From an uncultured Schlesneria sp. (GTDB lineage: Bacteria; Planctomycetota; Planctomycetia; Planctomycetales; Planctomycetaceae): a stretch of 38,792 nucleotides of DNA. How positions within the stretch are numbered: position 1 is the stretch's first letter; each line of letters opens with the position of its first letter. Under the pieces are notes generated by a model that saw nothing but the letters and a program-made list of their open reading frames with translations, did not search any database and was not told where the DNA came from. Below are positions 1 through 8,164 of the stretch, in pieces. The translations under genes and the position numbers were made by a program. Where the stretch lies: positions 1 through 38,792 of the forward strand of contig CAIWEX010001204.1 in NCBI GenBank assembly GCA_903911795.1, read 5' to 3'.

Positions 1-224
1 GAACAATCGAATTTGACATCGAACGAGGCCTGGTTCGATCGTACGTTTCGAACATCAACAAGACCGTCATCAATGCCCTCGGCAACGAAACTCTGCTGCA
101 GGTTGTTGGCGAATCCACTGAGAAGCTGGTCACCGCCGATGGACGCGATTCAGGGGCTGCGATCGCGAAACCGAATTACAAACTGGTCATTCGAACCGAA
201 AACGACGGCAACACGACTCCGTGA
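1..224 (+). CDS. 3' end of a hypothetical protein (5' end outside window)
   Basis: Only the last 73 codons are in the window; they read open from base 3 to the TGA at 222-224. The peptide is mixed alpha/beta in character, with stretches such as TIEFDIERGLVRSYVS and NYKLVIRTENDG, and ends in NGNTTP-like polar residues with no membrane segment. The phrase about a residue stretch 'FDIERGLV' near the C-terminus recalls planctomycete secreted proteins that compare a measured quantity across a beta-rich domain, but I cannot name the family from this piece. The longer reading frame starting at base 13 in another frame lacks protein-like composition and is a shadow. Function unknown. Confidence 0.6.
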   Translation, partial: TIEFDIERGLVRSYVSNINKTVINALGNETLLQVVGESTEKLVTADGRDSGAAIAKPNYKLVIRTENDGNTTP

Positions 225-226
225 CG

Positions 227-317
227 CGCATTCGGCGCGGTCGATCCGTGCCGCCAGTTCGGCGCGGGTCTCCCGACGTCTCCCGACCCCGCCGAAACGA
301 CCGACCGAAGGTCTCCT
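227..317 (+). repeat. Dispersed GC-rich repeat, copy 1
   Basis: Three blocks here (gttcggcgcgggtctcc, cgaccccgccgaa and ggtctcct) recur in the same order on the opposite strand at 17147-17220. Copy 1 carries about 10 extra bases in each of two places, one of them a partial duplication of the gtctcccgac block. It lies just after the stop of the partial gene. The rest of the gap to 553 shows no gene or clear structure. Confidence 0.7.
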
Positions 318-553
318 TTTCCTCGCGATCTTCCTTATCTATTGCCGCGCCCTGCAAGCGCAAGGCAGAATCGTATGCGGCTCATTGGAACTGGTTGCAA
401 CCGTAGCAGAGTTCCGTGACTTCCTTGTCTTCTGTGTCCATCTTTCGTCGCGTACAAGAAGTATTTCGGACACGGAGTGCGTGGAAGACGCGGCTGAAGC
501 TGAGAAAGTTACGATCAGGTCTGAAGTCGTGACAAAATGTCGTGGCCTTACGA

Positions 554-820
554 TTAGCCTTCCGTTCGTGAGACAACAGCAAGTCGGGGCGTTTCGCCAC
601 GCGGCATCCAGGGGGCAAGGCGAGCTTGCAGTTCAGCGACCTGTTGACGCAGTTCTTCAGTTCGCGTCAGGCAAGTCTCCTGCCATTCTCCATAAACATG
701 ACACAGACGAGATTCGCGATCGATATGCGTCGTCACGGTCTGCTTGAGGGAGCGAAGAGCCAGTTCGGCTCGTGCCACGAACGGAGATTCCGCTCCAGAT
801 TCACTCTGAATAAATGTCAT
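554..820 (-). CDS. Small hypothetical protein, 88 aa
   Basis: The 88-residue product is soluble and mostly helical. Its middle (about residues 45-70) has a heptad-like run with RTEELRQQVAELQARL, which suggests a short coiled coil. The ATG at 820-818 is preceded by GGAAGG about seven bases upstream, a reasonable ribosome-binding site, and this decides the start. No catalytic motif, signal peptide or zinc site is visible. It stands alone, with no co-directional neighbour within about 270 bases. I do not recognise the family; the codon use and the binding site argue that it is real rather than a shadow frame. Confidence 0.55.
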   Translation of the reverse strand: MTFIQSESGAESPFVARAELALRSLKQTVTTHIDRESRLCHVYGEWQETCLTRTEELRQQVAELQARLAPWMPRGETPRLAVVSRTEG

Positions 821-1097
821 CGGTCAACCTTCCGGTTTTGGTTGTAGGATTGTGTCTATGCAGACTTCGGCAATTCTTGCTCCTGCCATCGACCTGAACG
901 GCTGCACAGCTTGAGGGGATTGCGAAGACACTGTGGTTGCCCGGCGCATCCGGAAAAATACGAACAACCCCATTGTCTGCGCGCCGCGGAATGTCTGGCC
1001 GCTGGTCGCTCGCCGATGCGGGGATACTTGGGCGCGACAACAATCGGTAGTCACGGGAATGCCGTGGGATTTTAAGCTCAATTCAATTGGCTTCCTG

Positions 1098-2159
1098 TCA
1101 GCCAGCATTTCCTGCAGCGATCCGACTCAGCCACTCCTGCGTTTCTGCAGGATTGAGAACCTTTTCAATCCTGACTGTGGCGGGCAACGACGTGAACATG
1201 CGCTGCGACGGCCAGCTTCGTGCATACGAAGATGGCCCGAGAAGTACCACGCGATATCCCTCGAACTGCGGAATATCAGCCGGAATCCCCTCGTTCCAGA
1301 CCCATGCCTCCGTGGCTTCCGTGTGGCTGGGATCGGGTAGCCTTCCATCCGATTGCAGCCCCTGAAACGTGTAAAGATTCCATTTCGACGAGACGGTTTC
1401 GTCGCTGACTTGCGGGCCTTCTCCGCGTGCCACATTTGCAGCGGTCGGCGTGACTCGGCGTCCCACCGTTGATGGGGTCCGTGGAAACACGTCCATCAGA
1501 AGTGTATTCAACTGAAAATTGTCGACGACTCCAGAAATTCTGCCGACGAAACCGATGGATGCCAGCGGTTCAATCACGAGAACCGGTTCGTCATCAAGGA
1601 CCGACAACATCAAGGCCAGCCAGTGGCCTCCTTCGTGTAACTGCGAGATTTTCGAGGCCAGTTCAAACAATGGCTTCGCTGCATTTCGAGCGCGAGAACT
1701 GACGGAATAGACCGCAATCACGGGCCGCCAGTACTGATCGAGAGCTTCCCAGGCTGCGAACTGGTCAGGCATCGTCGCCCCGATTTCCGGAAGAATCGCC
1801 GCAAACACCTCAGCGGGGTTCTCTTCCTGGGTGAGTTGCGGAATTCGTTTCATCCCGGCTCCAGCCAGTTCGACGGCCGCAACCAGCAAAGGGCGAAGAC
1901 CATCGGTCAGGCGGTCGGCGATCAGTTCGGGATCGGCTCCCCGTTCGATCAATGCCCCACAAACGAGTGCCAGCACGGCGGACCGTTGCGGGGGCAGATC
2001 CAGGTGTCGACCGAGTGAACGGAGTGCTGATCCAATATCTTTCGGACTGGCATCGACCGCCGCATTCAAGAATGACTGTGCCGCGTTATTGACTTGAGTT
2101 GCTGTCGCGTGATTGTTTCGAGCGGTAGCAATCAGAACGTTCGTGGTTTCGGCCAGCAT
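1098..2159 (-). CDS. Hypothetical protein, 353 aa
   Basis: A long frame with good protein-like composition. The N-terminal half (about residues 1-130) is alanine- and leucine-rich and probably helical; the C-terminal half is mixed, with a conserved-looking GPSSYARSWPSQRMF stretch. No signal peptide, membrane segment or recognised motif is seen. The frame is open to 2393, but the extra 78 residues are rich in Trp, His, Arg and Ser and look like untranslated leader, so I prefer the start at 2159 (MLAETTNVL). The ribosome-binding site there is not obvious, so the start is uncertain. It is divergent from the formylglycine-generating enzyme gene. Function unknown; a protein-interaction or scaffold role would be a guess. 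Confidence 0.65.
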   Translation of the reverse strand: MLAETTNVLIATARNNHATATQVNNAAQSFLNAAVDASPKDIGSALRSLGRHLDLPPQRSAVLALVCGALIERGADPELIADRLTDGLRPLLVAAVELAGAGMKRIPQLTQEENPAEVFAAILPEIGATMPDQFAAWEALDQYWRPVIAVYSVSSRARNAAKPLFELASKISQLHEGGHWLALMLSVLDDEPVLVIEPLASIGFVGRISGVVDNFQLNTLLMDVFPRTPSTVGRRVTPTAANVARGEGPQVSDETVSSKWNLYTFQGLQSDGRLPDPSHTEATEAWVWNEGIPADIPQFEGYRVVLLGPSSYARSWPSQRMFTSLPATVRIEKVLNPAETQEWLSRIAAGNAG

Positions 2160-2465
2160 GGTGTTCACACGTCGCGTTGGAGGTCGTTTCAATCGAAACT
2201 CAACACAGACGCTGATCTCAACATCCGTGTCAATCGGGCGAACGATATCCCAGCTCACGCCAAAAATGAAGTGACGGTTACTTCTGTCGGGACTTTCCAT
2301 TTCTTGATTCGCGGAATGCCACCAACGGATGCTTGCGAACGTAGAAGAATTTCGATGGTGCGGAGATGCCGGATATTGGAAGATTTCTTTCATTCAACCT
2401 GCTAATCTGAGATGGTCATCATCGCGATATCAATTGTTTTAAATGCGGTTCCAGCCATCAAAAAC
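2160..2465. other. Divergent intergenic region
   Basis: About 306 bases separate the two outward-facing starts and must hold both promoters. Upstream in-frame start codons exist for both genes (2393 on minus, 2412 on plus), so part may be translated. I could not pick out a convincing -35/-10 pair or operator. Confidence 0.4.
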
Positions 2466-3554
2466 ATGCCAGCTAAAACTCCACAAATCGCCCTCATGTT
2501 GGTTCTGGGAGCAGTTGCGTTTGGGATCTCGTTCGGTCTGAGCCGAATGAACCGCCCCGGCGAAGTTCCGCCTGAACAAGTCAAGAAAGCAGCGCCTTCA
2601 GGTTCAGGCCCGGGCGCGGATCGGCCCGGAATGGTCTGGATTTCTGGGGGCGAATTTCGAATGGGAACAGGCGATAAAGATGCCTGGGATGATGAGAAGC
2701 CAATCCATCGTGTTCGAGTTGACGGCTTCTGGATTGATGTCACGGAAGTGACCAATGCCCAGTTTCAGAAGTTCGTGGATGCGACGAGCTATGTGACAAC
2801 CGCCGAACAGGCACCATCGGCTGAAGAGATCATGGCTCAGGTCCCTCCCGGGACTCCCCCGCCAACGCCGGATATGCTCGTCGCAGGTGCGGTGGTCTTT
2901 ACACCCACCAACGAGAAAGTTCCCCTGAACGATTTTCGACAGTGGTGGAGATGGACCCCAGGCGCGAACTGGAAACATCCTGAAGGTCCCCAAAGCGATC
3001 TGAAGGGGCGCGAAGATCATCCTGTCGTGCAGGTTTCCTGGGACGATGCCAACGCCTATGCAAAATGGGCGGGAAAGCGGTTGCCTACCGAAGCGGAATG
3101 GGAATTTGCTGCACGTGGTCGACTGGACGGCACTCGGTACGTTTGGGGGAGTGAACCGTCGACCACATCAGATCCTAAGGCAAACCTGTGGACGGGTGAG
3201 TTTCCGTTCAACAACACGAAAGAGGATGGCTACGTCAGAACCGCGCCCGTAAAGTCGTTCCCTCCAAACGGGAACGGCCTGTATGACATGTCTGGGAATG
3301 TCTGGGAATGGTGTAGCGACTGGTATGATCGCGAGGCTTATCGGGCTCGGACTGGCGTCACTGTAAATCCGCAAGGCCCGGACCGAAGCAACGACCCCCT
3401 GCGACCGTTTCAACCCCAACGGAGCCAGCGCGGTGGCTCATTCCTGTGCCACGACAGCTACTGCAGTCGATATCGCCCCAGTGCTCGTCATGGCTGTTCA
3501 CCCGATACAGGAATGTCCCACGTCGGTTTCCGATGTGCCGCATCTGCGAATTGA
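2466..3554 (+). CDS. Formylglycine-generating enzyme (sulfatase-modifying factor family)
   Basis: The FGE-sulfatase fold (SUMF1 family) covers about residues 45-360. Visible signatures are GMVWISGGEFRMGT, the Asn/Gln-rich TEVTNAQFQKFV, RLPTEAEWEFAARG, the GNVWEWCSDWY block and the C-terminal RGGSFLCHDSYCSRYR. The last holds the cysteine pair (Cys328 and Cys333 from the chosen start) that in known FGEs binds copper and oxidises the sulfatase cysteine to formylglycine; many relatives lack it, so this is probably a true FGE. A hydrophobic segment at about residues 7-24 suggests a signal anchor and periplasmic action. I chose the ATG at 2466 because it starts just before that segment; an upstream ATG at 2412 would add 18 residues. 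No sulfatase gene is in the window, so its substrates are probably encoded elsewhere. Confidence 0.92.
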   Translation: MPAKTPQIALMLVLGAVAFGISFGLSRMNRPGEVPPEQVKKAAPSGSGPGADRPGMVWISGGEFRMGTGDKDAWDDEKPIHRVRVDGFWIDVTEVTNAQFQKFVDATSYVTTAEQAPSAEEIMAQVPPGTPPPTPDMLVAGAVVFTPTNEKVPLNDFRQWWRWTPGANWKHPEGPQSDLKGREDHPVVQVSWDDANAYAKWAGKRLPTEAEWEFAARGRLDGTRYVWGSEPSTTSDPKANLWTGEFPFNNTKEDGYVRTAPVKSFPPNGNGLYDMSGNVWEWCSDWYDREAYRARTGVTVNPQGPDRSNDPLRPFQPQRSQRGGSFLCHDSYCSRYRPSARHGCSPDTGMSHVGFRCAASAN

Positions 3555-3605
3555 AGTCGCAGGTGAGCAGGATGGCACTGCTTTCGCGTTTGAACCGACA
3601 TGAAT

Positions 3606-3754
3606 GTGCCACTGCTTCGGAGTCCTCGGAGAAGCAGTGCAGAGGCGGTACAGTGTTATCCAAAATCCCTCAAACCGGCCGTATGAGCCGTTTTCCCAAA
3701 CGATTTCCTCTCGCTCTCCGCACTGCTTGAACAAAAGCGGTCAAGCAGTGGCAC
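3606..3754. repeat. Two related hairpins (REP-like) between convergent genes
   Basis: Hairpin 1: cactgcttc (3610-3618) pairs with gaagcagtg (3631-3639). Hairpin 2: cactgcttga (3721-3730) pairs perfectly with tcaagcagtg (3741-3750), loop 10 bases. The outer arms also pair with each other: gtgccactgctt at 3606-3617 against aagcagtggcac at 3743-3754. The element fills the gap between the convergent FGE and TPR genes and could end transcription from both sides. No T-run follows, so classical intrinsic termination is uncertain. Confidence 0.75.
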
Positions 3755-3818
3755 ATCAGTTGTTGATTCATCGTTTAAGCCCCCGTATCCGTTGAATGGC
3801 TTCGATCGCGTGGCACCG

Positions 3819-6374
3819 TCACTTCTTCTTAAGGTCTTCGATTTCCCGTTTCAGCAGGTAATGAGGGAACTCCAAATCGAAGTTCAACTTCGTAGCCAGT
3901 TTGAGCAATTTGCTGCGAATCTCTTTCCGTTCACGAGCGAGCGTCACGAGGACGATCGCTTTGGATGTCGGATCCGTGACAATATCTTCGACTTCCTCCC
4001 AACTGACGTCGTTCGATCGACGCAACAGATCGGCAATTGCCCAGTCGTCTTCAGACTGTTGTTCAAGTGCAGCGATTGCCGCGTCGCGTGATATCTGTGC
4101 GGCCTTGTCGTCACCCAATCTGCGGGCCACGATTTCACGACACAGATGCCAGCCTGGCTGTGCCGTTCCTGGGGGATCAGCCAACTGGTTCAATTGCAGC
4201 TTGGCGAAGAACGCAAACTGTCGGGCCTGGTCAGTCGGGGTCGCCGACGCTTCACGATCAATCAGTTCGAAATCTCCCTTCAGAGAGGCGAGTGTCCATT
4301 TGGTATTGAGCACCATCGAGTGAAATTGTGGTGGCGCCATTTGTTTAAACCGAGTGGAATAGGCATCAAATTCCTTGTCTGCTTCGGCCGCACGTTTCGT
4401 CGCGATAAGAATTTTCAGCAGTGTTTCCAACGCGCATGAATCCAGCGGAGCTTTGGCAAGCTGTTCACGCGATGATTTTTCCAGAGTCACGAAATCCCTG
4501 GCAGCGAACTGTGCTAGGAGTCGCTGGTGTTCAAACGTTATTTCACCAGGTTTTGCGTCCGCGGCTTTCGTGAGTAATTCCAAGGCTTCCCGGAATTCTC
4601 CTTTGACCAGGCGACTGTGCCCGATGGCATAGAGTGCGTACGGGAACTGCGGGTCGGCAGCCAGAGCCTTTTCGAAGTAGGGCAACGATTTCGACCCTCG
4701 ATTCTCGATGCGCCCTCGCAGGTAAAGCATTGAAGGGTCGTTCGGCTCCTTGGCCAGCAGCACGTCATATTCTTGCGTAAGTTGCTCATGCAGCTTTCTC
4801 GCTTCGGCGTTCGGTACGCCGCGGAAGCTGACTGCTTGATAGGCCCGGTGCCAATCGACACGCGCGGGGCGATCCGTCAATCGCTTCTTCAGGAAGTCCC
4901 GACACTGATTGAAACGTCCTTCGGTGATTGACCAGGCTGTATAAATGAGCATCAGATCATTTCGTTCTGGAGCAGCCATCAGATGCGTTTCCAGAAACGG
5001 CAGCAGTCCATTAGGGGGAGTTCCCATGAATTGCGAGCGTTGAATTAAGGTCGCCGGGTCATCCCGCAAGATCGACATCCGAGTCTTCACAACACTCGAA
5101 GAATTCTTGACGGTCAGTTGAGCCGGGAATTCCTCGAATCGATAGTCGATATGTTTGAAGTAAGAAAACAACTCGCCAATGCGCATTTCTGATCGATTTT
5201 CCGGCGGTTGTTGACCTGGCCTCACCTTCATGTACGTTGCCTCTTCCCACAGGACCACGGCAGACCTGGTGGGATCGAGAACAAATGCAGGTCTGCGCAT
5301 AAAGCGTTCCCACCAGCTGGTGGTCACATCAAACTTCATCGCGGGAAATTGATCAGCAGGAACCGTTACAGCGACTTCATGTGTCCCTTCCGGCAGGATC
5401 GTCTGATTTTGATCGCCGGGCGACAATTGTAGATCAGGTCGTCCGTCAATTTTTACTGAGATGGGAATTGGAAGACCGTTCACAACGGTGACGCTTCGGT
5501 TGGATGCGAGATAGGAATTGTAGAGTGCCAATGCTGCCAGGACAGTGGTAAACCCCGACACCCAGAGGAAGCCTTTTGAACGATAAAAAGGATCGGCGGG
5601 GATCGTCAATTCTTCCACACCCATCGCTTTTTCTGAAATTGCCAAGGTTTTCCGGAACGTGGGGTCAGACCGAAGACCGGGTGATGCGTCCAGCAGCATT
5701 CGCAATGTTTGCACGGCTTCTTCGTGCCGCTGCTGCTTCTGAAACCCTGCGGCGAGCGCATAGAACATGGCTGGCTGATAGTTTTCCGTTCCCGGCAAAA
5801 AGGGCTGAATCATCGACTTGGCCTGATCGACGTTTCCCTCCTCAACGAATGTCAGCAGGGCTGCCCGGCGATAATTTATGTTATCGGGTTCGAGATCATA
5901 AGCCTTCAGGAACAGGGGATTCGCGGACAGCGGTTTGCCTGTCGTTTCGTACCACGCAGCCAGGTGGTACAGCACTCTTGCTACTTCAGGAAACTTGGAA
6001 CTCATCAACTCGGCAAGTTTCGTCGCATCGTCCTGTTTCTGGAAAGCAGCCAGCGTGGCATGCAACTTGATCGCTGCATCAGGATCGTCAGGTGAGGCTG
6101 AAAACTGAGTTACCGTTTCATCGATGGCAGCGTCCCGGATTTTCACCCATTCGTGAAAGGGAAGCACTCGGTGCCGTGTACACGACGGGCAATAGTCGAG
6201 GATCTGCTTCTTTCCCAAGGGAATCAGAGGAATGAAAAGCACACAGAAACAGTGCCAAGTCTCATAACTTAGAAGCTTGCCGCGGTTATTGCACGAACTG
6301 CAAACTCCATCCTGTGACTGCTGATTCGATTTCCCAAAATAGGTCGTCCCGATTCCATTGATGGTGTACGTCAT
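3819..6374 (-). CDS. Zinc-ribbon, single-pass membrane, TPR-repeat protein, 851 aa
   Basis: Residues 20-70 form a zinc-ribbon-like module with Cys pairs at 25/28 and 62/65 and a third Cys-x-Cys at 42/44, flanking a hydrophobic FCVLFIPLIPLGKK segment, as in zinc-ribbon_15-type N-termini. Residues about 95-250 and 480-700 contain degenerate tetratricopeptide repeats (for example YLRGRIENRG.. and YALYAIGHSRLVKGEFREAL). A transmembrane helix lies at about 268-290, followed by a beta-rich segment with DGRPDLQLSPGDQ and EGTHEVAVTVP. The layout suggests a membrane-tethered scaffold with TPR domains on both sides of the sequence membrane segment. The ATG at 6374 has AAGGA about ten bases upstream. 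It is divergent from the DUF1559 gene. Role unknown; protein assembly or quality control is inference. Confidence 0.85.
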   Translation of the reverse strand: MTYTINGIGTTYFGKSNQQSQDGVCSSCNNRGKLLSYETWHCFCVLFIPLIPLGKKQILDYCPSCTRHRVLPFHEWVKIRDAAIDETVTQFSASPDDPDAAIKLHATLAAFQKQDDATKLAELMSSKFPEVARVLYHLAAWYETTGKPLSANPLFLKAYDLEPDNINYRRAALLTFVEEGNVDQAKSMIQPFLPGTENYQPAMFYALAAGFQKQQRHEEAVQTLRMLLDASPGLRSDPTFRKTLAISEKAMGVEELTIPADPFYRSKGFLWVSGFTTVLAALALYNSYLASNRSVTVVNGLPIPISVKIDGRPDLQLSPGDQNQTILPEGTHEVAVTVPADQFPAMKFDVTTSWWERFMRRPAFVLDPTRSAVVLWEEATYMKVRPGQQPPENRSEMRIGELFSYFKHIDYRFEEFPAQLTVKNSSSVVKTRMSILRDDPATLIQRSQFMGTPPNGLLPFLETHLMAAPERNDLMLIYTAWSITEGRFNQCRDFLKKRLTDRPARVDWHRAYQAVSFRGVPNAEARKLHEQLTQEYDVLLAKEPNDPSMLYLRGRIENRGSKSLPYFEKALAADPQFPYALYAIGHSRLVKGEFREALELLTKAADAKPGEITFEHQRLLAQFAARDFVTLEKSSREQLAKAPLDSCALETLLKILIATKRAAEADKEFDAYSTRFKQMAPPQFHSMVLNTKWTLASLKGDFELIDREASATPTDQARQFAFFAKLQLNQLADPPGTAQPGWHLCREIVARRLGDDKAAQISRDAAIAALEQQSEDDWAIADLLRRSNDVSWEEVEDIVTDPTSKAIVLVTLARERKEIRSKLLKLATKLNFDLEFPHYLLKREIEDLKKK

Positions 6375-6607
6375 TTCGAGCTGTCCTTGAAGGGGCTGGG
6401 ACGGTGAGGGTTGTACGGATCACGAAGAGAATGTTGGGAATAGTGACGGTGATTAGCTGGAGCATGATATCGTGCCCTCTTTTGCGAACAAGTGGCACAA
6501 AAAGGCAATCGCCACAGTGACATAACGCTTGACATTCCAAGGGTTGTAACCCTAGCCTGAGCAGGAACATCTCATTCCTCTCTCGTTTCTATTTCTGGAG
6601 GACTCTC

Positions 6608-7531
6608 ATGACTCGCTTACGGCAACGTGGTTTTACACTGATCGAACTGCTGGTGGTCATTGCCATCATCGCAGTGCTGATCGCGCTTTTGCTTCCTGCA
6701 GTTCAGCAGGCGCGCGAAGCCGCGCGTCGAACCCAGTGCAAAAATCAGATGAAGCAATGGGGGTTGGCAATGCACAACTACCATGACATCAGCAACGTTT
6801 TGCCGTTTGCGGCAACTGTGACCCCACGGCACACCTTCGTCGTCAGCCTGTGGCCACAACTCGATCAGGCACCTCTCTTCAATCAATACAATTTCTCGCT
6901 CGGCTTCTGGCAAGCCCCCAATTGTGTGCAGAATGCGATGACGGGACTGATCGCGAAAAAACTGCCAATCTATTCGTGCCCCAGTGATCGTGATGGCTAT
7001 TGGACCGGCGACAGCTACTGGAGATCTCGCGGCGGCTATGTCGTCAACTGGGGAAATGTCACTCGTCCTCAGATCGCAAACCCGACGGCCCTGGCGCCGT
7101 TTGGCTATTTCAGCGACAACCCATCAACACCCCGATCAAGCAAGTTTGCAAACTTTACGGATGGAACGTCGAACACCATGCTGATGTCAGAAATTCTGAT
7201 GTCGCGGGTCGACAATGCGAATCCCTGGGACGTTCGCGGAGATTTTTTCAACGACGATCCGAGCTTCGTGTCATTTCAGTTTATGACAACCAATAACCCC
7301 AACTCCAAGAATCCAGACACCAATAATTTTTGTGGCGCAGCGAATACCGATCCAATGATGCCCTGTCTGGGAGGTGGTAATCAGCAAGCGGCAGCTCGCA
7401 GTCGGCATGTTGGCGGAGTCCATGTCCTGATGGGCGACGGCGCCGTCCGTTTCGTCAGCAACAACATCTTTTTGGGAACCTGGCAGGCTCTGGGGACCAT
7501 GGATGGTGGCGAAACTGTTGGTGACTTCTGA
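6608..7531 (+). CDS. DUF1559 domain protein with type IV pilin-like N-terminus
   Basis: The first 30 residues are a prepilin leader: [20 protein letters not shown], with the expected cleavage after Gly8, Phe9 at +1 and Glu13 at +5. The rest is the DUF1559 (SBP_bac_10) domain that is massively expanded in planctomycetes, ending with the typical [21 protein letters not shown] motif about 30 residues from the C-terminus. A strong GGAGG ribosome-binding site precedes the ATG by about five bases. Products of this family are thought to be surface or periplasmic pseudopilin-like proteins; their exact function is not known. It is followed by a lipoprotein gene, an arrangement common for this family. 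Length (307 aa) is normal. Confidence 0.95.
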   Translation: MTRLRQRGFTLIELLVVIAIIAVLIALLLPAVQQAREAARRTQCKNQMKQWGLAMHNYHDISNVLPFAATVTPRHTFVVSLWPQLDQAPLFNQYNFSLGFWQAPNCVQNAMTGLIAKKLPIYSCPSDRDGYWTGDSYWRSRGGYVVNWGNVTRPQIANPTALAPFGYFSDNPSTPRSSKFANFTDGTSNTMLMSEILMSRVDNANPWDVRGDFFNDDPSFVSFQFMTTNNPNSKNPDTNNFCGAANTDPMMPCLGGGNQQAAARSRHVGGVHVLMGDGAVRFVSNNIFLGTWQALGTMDGGETVGDF

Positions 7532-7564
7532 TTCCAGCCGCCTATTCAGTTTACCTGGCCGACG

Positions 7565-7599
7565 CGTACGGGAAACGACCGTCTTGCATTTCCCGTACG
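7565..7599 (+). terminator. Hairpin between DUF1559 and lipoprotein genes
   Basis: An 11-bp perfect stem, cgtacgggaaa (7565-7575) with tttcccgtacg (7589-7599), and a 13-base loop. It begins 34 bases after the DUF1559 stop. No run of T follows, so it may be a partial terminator or an mRNA-stabilising or processing hairpin that lets the first gene be expressed more than the second. Confidence 0.6.
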
Positions 7600-7662
7600 G
7601 TTGGTGGGTCTTCATTTCATGACGATAATCATCTGAATCGTTCAGTCTTAGGAACAAGATCG

Positions 7663-8073
7663 ATGCTGAAACTCCGTTCGATACTGTGTCTGCTGGGATT
7701 CGTGATTCTGGTGGGTTGTCAAAAGGATGAGGGGCCGGCAAAAGCCCCGGTCAGCGGGCAGGTAACTCTTGACGGAACTCCGCTCGCAGAAGGGCAAATC
7801 AGTTTCATGCCGAGCAACGGTGTCGGGATTTCCACGGGCGGTAAGATCACCAACGGAAGCTATCGAGAAGACGTTCCGCTGGGCGAAATGCGGGTCGAAA
7901 TTCGGGCACGAACCCAAGTTGGTGAAAAACCTGCCTACGACGCCCCCGATAGCCCCAAAATGCCAATTTTTGAGGAGAAAATTCCGGCCAAATACAACTC
8001 CAACAGTGAACTGAAAACAACTGTTGTCAAAGGGACGAACAAAGCGGACTACAAACTGGAAACCCCCAAATAA
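7663..8073 (+). CDS. Small lipoprotein, transthyretin/carboxypeptidase-regulatory-like
   Basis: The product has 136 residues. A lipoprotein signal is clear: LLGFVILVGCQK with the lipobox cysteine at residue 19. The mature part opens with APVSGQVTLDGTPLAEGQISFMP, the typical start of the beta-sandwich 'carboxypeptidase regulatory-like' domain seen in many planctomycete lipoproteins. It ends with KADYKLETPK, a common strand-like C-terminus for this group. AGGAACA lies about nine bases before the ATG. It follows a DUF1559 gene, the usual pairing, and probably shares its transcript through the hairpin at 7565-7599. Membrane-anchored; partner or ligand unknown. Confidence 0.88.
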   Translation: MLKLRSILCLLGFVILVGCQKDEGPAKAPVSGQVTLDGTPLAEGQISFMPSNGVGISTGGKITNGSYREDVPLGEMRVEIRARTQVGEKPAYDAPDSPKMPIFEEKIPAKYNSNSELKTTVVKGTNKADYKLETPK

Positions 8074-8164
8074 TCGAGGCGATGACTGGGCGTCACTCTT
8101 TGCGGGACGCCTCCGCCACGTTACAACGGGTATCCCGAAGTACCTGTTTTTGTGAAGCGGTTTG

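Noticed and set aside
13-747. 244-codon plus-strand frame at the window start
   Set aside because: It runs out of frame with the real partial gene, passes through the GC-rich repeat and is antisense to the gene at 554-820; its composition is Arg/Ser-rich and unlike a protein.
821-1097. Several short frames on both strands between two minus-strand genes
   Set aside because: None has a ribosome-binding site or protein-like composition; treated as non-coding.
2160-2393. N-terminal extension of the 353-residue hypothetical protein
   Set aside because: The extra 78 residues are low in hydrophobic core residues and look like untranslated leader.
3288-3311. Tandem tctgggaatg repeat
   Set aside because: It simply encodes the conserved SGNVWEW motif of the FGE fold.
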